A stretch of 20,394 bases of DNA from JBJKSO01 sp046703825 (lineage in GTDB: Bacteria; Chloroflexota; Dormibacteria; Aeolococcales; Bog-877). Shown here piece by piece: positions 15,569-20,394 of this stretch. The DNA is taken from assembly GCA_046703825.1 (NCBI GenBank), contig JBJKSO010000062.1:1-20394 (forward strand), written 5' to 3'. The translations under genes and the position numbers were made by a program. The notes under the pieces are model-generated. The model did not search any database and had not been told where the DNA came from. It worked only from the letters and a program-made list of their open reading frames with translations. The stretch's first letter is position 1, and every line of letters starts with the position of its first letter.

Positions 15569-16729
15569 TCAGCGGGCCATCCCCACCTGCTGGGCCTGCT
15601 GGAAGAGCTTGCCCTCGGTGAGGATGCTGGGCGCGATCACCAGCTCGGTCTGCTGGAATTCTTCGATGGTGCGCGCTCCGCACACCCCCATCGCCGACTT
15701 GATCGCCCCCACCAGGTTCTGACTGCCGTCATCCACCCGGGCCGGTCCGAAGAGCAGCTCGCGCAGGGTGGCACGGGTACCGACCTTGATCCGAGTCCCG
15801 CGCGGCAGGTTGGCGTCCGGGGTGGCCATGCCCCAGTGGTTGCCGTGGCCGGGCGCCTCCTCGGCGGACGCAAACACCGAGCCGATCATGACACCGTCGG
15901 CCCCCGAGGCCAGCGCCTTGGTCACATCTCCGCCGACCCGCATGCCGCCGTCGGTGATCACGGTCACCGGCTGGCCGCCGGTCCGGCGGTGGTCGTTGCG
16001 GGCGGCGGCTACGTCCGCGGTGGCGGTGACCTGGGGCACCCCCACCCCGAGCACGCCCCGCGTGGTGCAGGCGGCGCCAGGGCCGACCCCGACCAGCACC
16101 CCGGAGACCCCCGTGCCCATCAACTCCAGCGCTGTGTAGTACTCGACGCAGTTGCCGACCACGATCGGCAGCCGCGAGCTGCGCACCAGCTGGGCGAAGT
16201 CCAGCTGGCGGTACGAGCGCGAGATGTGGCGCGCGGTCAGCACCGTGCCCTGGACAAAGAAGACATCTGCCTTGGCCTCGGTGATCAGCGGCAGCCGGCG
16301 CTCGGCCTCCGCCGGCGTCGAGGAGACGGCGCAGAGCACGCCGGCAGCCTTGACCTCCTCGACCCGGCGCCCGATCAGCTCGTCCTTGACCGGCTCCCGA
16401 TACAGCTCCTGGAGCAGAACGTTGACCTTCTCGCGGGGGGCCTCGGCAATCTCCTGATACACGGCGGCGGGATCCGCGTAGCGGCAGTTGATTCCGTCCA
16501 GGTTGAGAACCGCCAGCCCGCCCACCCTGCCCATCTCGATGGCGAAGTGAGTGTCGACCACCCCGTCCATGGCTGCTGCCAGGACGGGAACCGCCACCTC
16601 GACCTCCCCCAGGCGCAGGGAGATGTCAATCTCGTCAGGGTTGATCGTCACCTTGCCCGGCACCAGGGCGACTTCGTCGAACCCGTAGGCCCGCCGCGCC
16701 CGCTTGCCCCTACCCAGCTCAATGTCCAA
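15569..16729 (-). CDS. guaB3: GuaB3-family IMP dehydrogenase
   Basis: This IMP dehydrogenase-family barrel has about 386 residues and no CBS (Bateman) module. That length and the motifs IELGRGKRARRAYGF and GPGAACTTRGVLGVGVPQ match the GuaB3 group of actinobacteria and cyanobacteria rather than classical GuaB. The catalytic Cys is present (C221). The classical YRGMGS flap motif is not seen. Frames extend to a TTG at 16765. I prefer the TTG at 16729 because GGAGGT (16739-16744) stands 9 nt before it and it begins right at the family's usual MDIELGRG. It heads the guaB3-guaA-purD block, so it is likely the operon's IMP-to-XMP enzyme. Cyanobacterial GuaB3 has reported IMPDH activity. Mycobacterial GuaB3 does not appear to be the main enzyme. 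Confidence 0.9.
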   Translation of the reverse strand: MDIELGRGKRARRAYGFDEVALVPGKVTINPDEIDISLRLGEVEVAVPVLAAAMDGVVDTHFAIEMGRVGGLAVLNLDGINCRYADPAAVYQEIAEAPREKVNVLLQELYREPVKDELIGRRVEEVKAAGVLCAVSSTPAEAERRLPLITEAKADVFFVQGTVLTARHISRSYRQLDFAQLVRSSRLPIVVGNCVEYYTALELMGTGVSGVLVGVGPGAACTTRGVLGVGVPQVTATADVAAARNDHRRTGGQPVTVITDGGMRVGGDVTKALASGADGVMIGSVFASAEEAPGHGNHWGMATPDANLPRGTRIKVGTRATLRELLFGPARVDDGSQNLVGAIKSAMGVCGARTIEEFQQTELVIAPSILTEGKLFQQAQQVGMAR

Positions 16730-16738
16730 GCGAGCACC

Positions 16739-16744
16739 ACCTCC
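16739..16744 (-). promoter_or_regulatory. Shine-Dalgarno that fixes the guaB3 start
   Basis: The minus strand reads GGAGGT, nine bases before a TTG codon at 16729. No comparable site precedes the more upstream in-frame TTG at 16765. This decides the start chosen for guaB3. Confidence 0.7.
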
Positions 16745-16792
16745 ACTGCGGGTGCGCAGAACCAAGGAATGACGTGCGCGGGCCCGTCGGCA

Positions 16793-16798
16793 AGCATA
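16793..16798 (-). promoter_or_regulatory. Candidate extended -10 box for the guaB3 operon
   Basis: The minus strand shows TGGTATGCT, a TGn extension plus a TATGCT hexamer (four of six). It lies about 60 nt before the guaB3 start, in the gap after the sortase gene. No convincing -35 is present, as is allowed for extended -10 promoters. Just upstream an AGAGGC/GCCTCT pair (16801-16834) could form a weak hairpin. Confidence 0.3.
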
Positions 16799-16884
16799 CC
16801 AGAGGCTGTCTTGGCCCCCCGGGAAAAGGCCTCTATCTAGTGGGCCGGGCGCGAAGCCAGTCCCGCATCTTGTGGCCGTTCGCC

Positions 16885-17562
16885 TCAGCCGCTGCCGGCG
16901 GGGTTGGCAGGTTGCGCGGCCCCCTGGGCAACCAGCTCGGCTCGGATCACGAGCCGCTGGGTGTCAACCCAGAGCGGGGTGCAGGTGATCAGGGTGAGGT
17001 AAGCGCCCCCGCTGAGCGGCTGCAGCTGAGTGACCTGATTCGGGTTCTCCACCCAGAGGTTGGTGACCTGGTAGGTGAACCGCTGGCAATTGCGGTTGGT
17101 GATCACCACGCTCTGGCCCACCTGGAGCGTGTTGAGGGGCTCGAAGTTGGGCTCCCGGTGCATGGCGATGAGAGCGTTGCCGGGCTGGCCCGGGCCTGGG
17201 GAGGCGGAGTAGTGCACCACCGAGCGCTGGGTGAGCATGCTCCAGTTGCCGTTGCCGGCCACACCTTCAATGCCCGGGAGGCTCGGGAACTGAACCAGGG
17301 CGTACTCGGAGTTGGCCGTGCCGGCGCCGCACACCGAGCCCGCGCTCACCGGTCCACCCGAGCCGCTGATGTGCTTGGTCAGGGCCGACCCGGGATCCTT
17401 CCACTTATGTAGCAGGACCTGGTCCGCGTGCCCCCGCTTGAGCACCCCCAGCAACGGCGGGATGAAGACGGCCAGGCCAGCGATCACGAGGGCCGCGCCC
17501 ACTGCTGCGAGCACCAGGCCAACGCGGCGCCTCCCCCCTCCCGCCCTCGCGGTCTCAGTCAT
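16885..17562 (-). CDS. Class D/E-like sortase (transpeptidase)
   Basis: It is a membrane-anchored cysteine transpeptidase that attaches sorted proteins to the cell surface. The 225-residue protein has a basic N-terminus and one transmembrane helix at about 14-38, followed by a sortase fold. The catalytic set is complete: H135 in AMHRE, C194 in the TLITC motif, and R203 in TQRLVIR. The start is ATG at 17562, with GAGGG upstream. It is divergent from a response regulator, and the space between them holds repeats. No protein in this window has a recognisable LPxTG-like sorting tail, so its substrates must be encoded elsewhere. The exact sortase class cannot be settled by eye. Confidence 0.88.
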   Translation of the reverse strand: MTETARAGGGRRRVGLVLAAVGAALVIAGLAVFIPPLLGVLKRGHADQVLLHKWKDPGSALTKHISGSGGPVSAGSVCGAGTANSEYALVQFPSLPGIEGVAGNGNWSMLTQRSVVHYSASPGPGQPGNALIAMHREPNFEPLNTLQVGQSVVITNRNCQRFTYQVTNLWVENPNQVTQLQPLSGGAYLTLITCTPLWVDTQRLVIRAELVAQGAAQPANPAGSG

Positions 17563-17571
17563 TTGGGAGTG

Positions 17572-17591
17572 CCCTCGCTAACCCTCGTAGT
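17572..17591 (+). repeat. Tandem 10-bp repeat, possible response-regulator site
   Basis: CCCTCGCTAA is followed directly by CCCTCGTAGT, so CCCTCG recurs with a 10-bp period, one DNA turn. OmpR/PhoB-family regulators bind such direct repeats, and the adjacent gene encodes one. An exact inverted copy of the second unit (ACTACGAGGG) is at 17669-17678 on the other side of the divergent region. Function is inferred. Confidence 0.4.
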
Positions 17592-17678
17592 CATCCTAAC
17601 GGAACAGCACATGTATCCGTTAGCCGTCACAGCCGTAGGCGAGCTTGTTACCCACCCGTGCCCGTCCCACTACGAGGG
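17582..17678. repeat. Outer inverted repeat (10-bp arms) flanking the intergenic core
   Basis: CCCTCGTAGT (17582-17591) and ACTACGAGGG (17669-17678) are perfect reverse complements, 77 nt apart, and enclose the smaller inverted repeat at 17596-17623. The arrangement between divergent genes suggests paired binding sites, one near each gene. Confidence 0.45.
17596..17623. repeat. Inverted repeat in the sortase/response-regulator intergenic region
   Basis: CTAACGGA (17596-17603) and TCCGTTAG (17616-17623) are perfect reverse complements with a 12-nt loop that contains the palindrome ACATGT. The site lies between the divergent genes and could be an operator for either. Confidence 0.45.
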
Positions 17679-17696
17679 ACAGAATCGGACCTCGGA

Positions 17697-17702
17697 CACA
17701 AT
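17697..17702 (+). promoter_or_regulatory. Weak -10-like hexamer before the response regulator
   Basis: CACAAT (four of six consensus matches) ends 6 nt before the GTG start at 17709, the geometry of a leaderless transcript. No -35 match is seen. This is weak evidence. Confidence 0.2.
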
Positions 17703-17708
17703 CGGCGG

Positions 17709-18512
17709 GTGAACTTGCTGGCCACCGCTAGCGCTAACTCGAGCCTTGATGTGGCGGCTCCAGTCGCTCCTCCCGCCTCTCGCATCCTGGTCATCGACGA
17801 CGATCCCAACATGCTACGGCTGGTGGAGTTGATTGCGGCGGAGAACGGGTACGACGTCGCCACCGCTCCCTCGGGGGCACAGGGACTGCGGCTGGCTGCA
17901 GAGCAGGAGCCGGACCTAGTCATCCTGGACCTGATCCTGCCGGACATGAGCGGGGTCGAGGTGTGCCGCCGCCTGCGGGTAAGCGGCCAGCGGGTCAGCG
18001 TCCTGATGGTCTCGTGCATGCAGGATCCGGACGATGTGGTGGTCGGACTCGAGGTTGGTGCCGACGACTACCTGCGCAAGCCCTTCGAGGTGCGCGAGTT
18101 GGTCGCCCGCATCAACGCCCGCCTCCGGCGAGCCCGGCTGCTGCGAGAGAGCAGCGGCTCGGAGCGGCTGCACTTCCCTGGCCTCACCATCGACCTGGGC
18201 AGGCATGAAGTCCGCCGAGACGGCCGGTTGGTACAGCTCACCCCCACCGAGTTCAACATCCTCACCACGCTGGCGCGCCAAGCCGGAGCGGTCGTCTCCC
18301 GCACCCAGCTCATCTCCGAAGTTTGGACGAGGAGCGACCCCTACCGAGTGCACTCGCTGGACGCCCACCTCTACCGCCTGCGGCGCAAGCTGCAGCCCAG
18401 AGCCGACGGGGCACATTACCTGCACGCGGTGATCGGCGCCGGCTACCGGTTCGAGTATCAGCCGGGGCGCGAACTGCAGGCGCCCCTGGCAGCCCCCGAC
18501 CAGCGCCGCTAG
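17709..18512 (+). CDS. OmpR/PhoB-family response regulator (orphan)
   Basis: This two-component response regulator has 267 residues. The receiver domain starts at about residue 25 (RILVIDDDPN, acidic pocket D30-D32). The phospho-acceptor is D74 in ILDLILPD, the switch residue is S102 and the conserved Lys is K124 in RKPFE. A winged-helix DNA-binding domain covers about 155-250 (LTPTEFNILTTLARQ, SRTQLISEVW, VHSLDAHLYRLRRKL, and GAGYRFEY). The switch region reads VSCMQD where TARD is usual. The frame opens at a GTG at 17658, but the GTG at 17709 is preferred because the extra residues are unlike the family and would place a repeat arm inside the gene. No histidine kinase is adjacent. Its stop overlaps the stop of the opposite gene. 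Confidence 0.9.
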   Translation: MNLLATASANSSLDVAAPVAPPASRILVIDDDPNMLRLVELIAAENGYDVATAPSGAQGLRLAAEQEPDLVILDLILPDMSGVEVCRRLRVSGQRVSVLMVSCMQDPDDVVVGLEVGADDYLRKPFEVRELVARINARLRRARLLRESSGSERLHFPGLTIDLGRHEVRRDGRLVQLTPTEFNILTTLARQAGAVVSRTQLISEVWTRSDPYRVHSLDAHLYRLRRKLQPRADGAHYLHAVIGAGYRFEYQPGRELQAPLAAPDQRR

Positions 18513-19777
18513 GGGTAGATCCCGCGCGCTGAAAGCGCGCGCGCGACGCGCCCAACCGCGATCACGTAGGCGGCCTGACGCAGGGAGAGGTGATCTCGTG
18601 ATGCGTACGCCCAGATGTACTGGCTGGCACGCAGCATGGCTCGACGGAGCTGCTCATTGATCTCCTGTTCGTCCCAGAAGAATGACTGCAGGTCCTGCAC
18701 CCACTCGAAGTAGGAGACGGTGACACCTCCGGCATTGGCGAGGATGTCCGGGATGACTACGATCCCGTCCTCGGCCAGAGCTGCTTCGGCGTAGGGAGTG
18801 ATCGGGCCGTTGGCTCCCTCTGCCACTATGCGTGCTTTTACCTGCGAGGCGTTGTTGCGGTTGATAACCGACTCCACTGAGGCGGGAATGAGAATTGTCA
18901 CCGGCAATGCCAGCAACTCTTCCCTGCTCAGCGGATCTCCTGGGATCGAAGCTTCAGAGACGTGGCCCCCCGCTTGCTTCACTTCTGTCAAGCGCTCCAG
19001 GTCAACGCCCTGATCGCAGTACCAGCCACCGCGACTGTCGGAGACTGCCACCACCCGGCAGCCCGCGTCCGCCAGGACCCGGGCGCAGTTTCTGCCGACC
19101 GATCCGAAGCCCTCGACCGCCACGGTTGCCCCCTCCAATGTGAGCCCCGTGTTGTGCATGGTGTCGAGCAGCACGAAGGCCAGCCCTCGGCCGGCAGCTT
19201 CCATGCGACCGATGGAACCGCCGGCGGCGATCGGCTTGCCGGTCACTGAGGCCGTAACGGAGTAGCCGACATGCATGGAGATGGTGTCCATCATCCAGGC
19301 CATAATCTTCGGCCCGGTGCCGATGTCAGGTGCCGGTATGTCTCGTTCGGGGCCCAGCAGGATGCTGATCTCCGTGGTGAAGCGCCGGGTTAGCCGCTCG
19401 AGTTCAGCTTCGCTGAGAAGGCTAGGGTCCACCTCCACCGCTCCCGCCGCACCACCGAAAGGCAGGGACATGACCGCGCTCTTCCAACTCATCAGCATGG
19501 CGTGAGCTTTGGTCTGGTCTACGGTTGCCTCCGCCTCGTAGCGAATGCCGCCCTTGGCGGGTCCGCGGGCCAGGCTGTGGTGAACGCGGTGGCCACTGTA
19601 AACCTCGACCGAGCCGTCGTCGCGCCTTACCGGGAAGTGGACCCGGAAGATGCGTTTGACTTCCCTGAGAACAGCCAGGACGTCGTCTTCGAGATGCAGC
19701 GACGCTGCCGCCTCATCCACCCGATGCTGTGCAGTGGAGTACAAATCCTCGGCGGCAGGGACCTGAACCGTGTCCAC
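18509..19777 (-). CDS. Glu/Leu/Phe/Val dehydrogenase-family protein lacking the catalytic lysine
   Basis: The 422-residue protein has the glutamate dehydrogenase fold. The substrate domain has ARGPAKGGIRY and LMSWKSAV. The NAD(P)-binding Rossmann domain has VEGFGSVG, and near the C-terminus are VAEGANGPITP and ANAGGVTVSYFEWVQD. By spacing to Clostridium symbiosum GDH, K75 and K99 match K89 and K113, and D151 matches D165. The essential K125 is replaced by A111, because GGAKGG reads GGAAGA. Oxidative deamination is therefore doubtful, and it may be a regulatory subunit or act differently. The start is GTG at 19777. A frame running on to 19909 has no family similarity. There is no Shine-Dalgarno, but TATACT just upstream suggests a leaderless mRNA. 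It looks less GC-rich than its neighbours. Confidence 0.88.
   Translation of the reverse strand: MDTVQVPAAEDLYSTAQHRVDEAAASLHLEDDVLAVLREVKRIFRVHFPVRRDDGSVEVYSGHRVHHSLARGPAKGGIRYEAEATVDQTKAHAMLMSWKSAVMSLPFGGAAGAVEVDPSLLSEAELERLTRRFTTEISILLGPERDIPAPDIGTGPKIMAWMMDTISMHVGYSVTASVTGKPIAAGGSIGRMEAAGRGLAFVLLDTMHNTGLTLEGATVAVEGFGSVGRNCARVLADAGCRVVAVSDSRGGWYCDQGVDLERLTEVKQAGGHVSEASIPGDPLSREELLALPVTILIPASVESVINRNNASQVKARIVAEGANGPITPYAEAALAEDGIVVIPDILANAGGVTVSYFEWVQDLQSFFWDEQEINEQLRRAMLRASQYIWAYASRDHLSLRQAAYVIAVGRVARALSARGIYP
18523..18541 (+). terminator. GC-rich hairpin just after the response-regulator stop
   Basis: CGCGCGCT-GAA-AGCGCGCG forms a perfect eight-bp stem with a GAA loop, 11 nt after the regulator stop codon. 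It lies inside the 3' end of the opposite dehydrogenase gene. It is a plausible terminator for the regulator, although no T run follows. Confidence 0.4.
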
Positions 19778-19784
19778 GCAGGAC

Positions 19785-19790
19785 AGTATA
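19785..19790 (-). promoter_or_regulatory. -10 box of an apparently leaderless promoter for the GDH-family gene
   Basis: The minus strand reads TATACT, five of six consensus matches. Its end lies 7 nt before the GTG at 19777, so transcription would begin at or next to the start codon. No Shine-Dalgarno is present, which fits a leaderless mRNA. No -35 hexamer stands out. The same TATACT sequence precedes purB. Confidence 0.5.
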
Positions 19791-19902
19791 GGAGCGCTTC
19801 GCCAGCAGTCTCTCGAAGTGTTCTGAGAGTTGATGCGGTCTCGGTGGTGTGCGCTTGAAGAAACGAAGCCATGGGCGCCATGACAAACAATGCCTCTTAT
19901 GT

Positions 19903-19959
19903 GGCACAATCCACCAAGACCTGTTTCGGGGGGTGGTTCACTTTAACCCAGGCACAATC
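19903..19959 (+). repeat. Direct repeat of nine bases, 48 nt apart
   Basis: GGCACAATC occurs at 19903-19911 and 19951-19959 in the 267-bp region (19778-20044) between the GDH-family gene and the Arg/Thr-rich gene. This region is AT-richer than the rest and has no gene that I can support. The repeat may mark promoter or binding sites for the downstream plus-strand gene. Confidence 0.3.
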
Positions 19960-20028
19960 GCCACGGGCGAAAATGTCAGGTACCGCCTGACCAGCACGGC
20001 GAGGCCCGCAAGCTTCACCCAAGCACCG

Positions 20029-20034
20029 AGGAGG
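20029..20034 (+). promoter_or_regulatory. Strong Shine-Dalgarno before the Arg/Thr-rich gene
   Basis: AGGAGG stands 10 nt before the ATG at 20045. It is one of the best ribosome-binding sites in the window and supports that gene being real. Confidence 0.7.
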
Positions 20035-20044
20035 AATTGATCTC

Positions 20045-20394
20045 ATGCCGCGAACGACTAGGAGTGGAAGCAGGCGCACAACTGCGCGCCCGTCCGCTCG
20101 CACCACGCGAAGGTCCACGACCAGGAGGCCCGCAGCGGCCCGAACCACACGTGGCACCGCCGCGCGCCGTACCACGCGGACCGCTAGGACGACCAGAACC
20201 GCGACTGCCGCCACCAGGGGGGTGGCAACTCAGCTGCGCGCATTGGAGCGCCGAATCGCCGAACTCGAGCGCAAGCTAGCCTCGGCTGCTGGGCGCACCA
20301 CCCGCACGGCTCGTAGCACCAGTGGAACCACCCGCCGCACCGGGGGCGCTCGTCGCACCACCGCCGCCAAGCGCACCACGGCGCGTCGCAGCAC
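20045..20394 (+). CDS. Arg/Thr-rich basic protein, histone-H1/protamine-like (3' end cut by window)
   Basis: The reading frame is open from ATG 20045 to the window edge (116 codons), after a strong AGGAGG site. The visible protein has about 32 Arg and 31 Thr but only 2 Lys, with repeated RTT, RRTT and RTAR units. A short amphipathic segment at about 60-80 (TQLRALERRIAELERKLA) has heptad-like Leu/Ile spacing, suggesting a coiled-coil or helical pairing element between two basic arms. Known bacterial H1-like proteins are usually Lys/Ala/Pro-rich, so an Arg/Thr version is unusual. Likely role by inference: nucleic-acid or nucleoid binding. The C-terminus is unseen, and low-complexity composition prevents a firm family call. 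Confidence 0.65.
   Translation, partial: MPRTTRSGSRRTTARPSARTTRRSTTRRPAAARTTRGTAARRTTRTARTTRTATAATRGVATQLRALERRIAELERKLASAAGRTTRTARSTSGTTRRTGGARRTTAAKRTTARRS

Noticed and set aside
17658..17708. Upstream GTG start for the response regulator
   Set aside because: The added 17 residues are unlike receiver domains, no ribosome-binding site precedes it, and it would place an inverted-repeat arm in coding sequence.
19778..19909. Upstream extension of the dehydrogenase frame to an ATG at 19909
   Set aside because: The extra 44 residues are Cys/His-rich and unlike the family, and the likely -10 box lies inside the extension.
1..20394. CRISPR arrays, insertion sequences, transposases, prophage genes, rRNA or tRNA genes
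   Set aside because: I scanned for regular repeats with spacers, terminal inverted repeats around transposase genes and RNA signatures, and found none.

Overview
The window is GC-rich bacterial chromosome, with most genes near 70% GC or above by eye. It is tightly packed, mostly on the minus strand, and uses many GTG and TTG starts. The gene mix points to a high-GC Terrabacteria lineage: a GuaB3-type IMP dehydrogenase, a separate PurS/PurQ/PurL complex, an Actinobacteria-like anti-sigma protein, a class D/E-like sortase and at least one apparently leaderless mRNA. Actinomycetota or a relative such as Chloroflexota or Candidatus Dormibacterota would fit. This placement is inference from gene content, not phylogeny.

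Layout. (1) 34-5836, minus strand: purine operon purB-purC-(400 bp gap)-purS-purQ-purL. (2) 5996-8979, plus strand: an ECF sigma factor translationally coupled to a large single-pass membrane protein with an anti-sigma-like cytoplasmic head and an Ig-like plus beta-propeller exterior. (3) 8993-16729, minus strand: a long probable operon guaB3-guaA-purD-dksA-like-oadA-like/BCCP-accC. (4) 16885-17562, minus strand: a sortase, divergent from (5) an orphan OmpR/PhoB-type response regulator (17709-18512, plus). (6) 18509-19777, minus strand: a glutamate-dehydrogenase-family protein. (7) 20045 to the window end, plus strand: an Arg/Thr-rich histone-H1- or protamine-like protein, cut by the window edge.

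How the genes work together. The two minus-strand blocks supply much of de novo purine synthesis (PurD, PurSQL, PurC, PurB) and the IMP-to-GMP branch (GuaB3, GuaA). A DksA/TraR-type zinc-finger protein sits inside the guanine block, a suggestive position because DksA proteins modulate transcription with ppGpp. The sigma/anti-sigma pair looks like an envelope-sensing module.

Most interesting points. The OadA-like protein beside an intact biotin carboxylase keeps its biotin-lysine motif but has lost three of four metal ligands, including the carboxylated lysine, and other catalytic residues of the carboxyltransferase barrel. The glutamate-dehydrogenase homologue has Ala where the essential catalytic Lys should be. 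Both look like pseudo-enzymes or repurposed proteins. The anti-sigma/propeller fusion, the Arg/Thr-rich basic protein and the repeat-rich sortase/regulator intergenic region also deserve follow-up.
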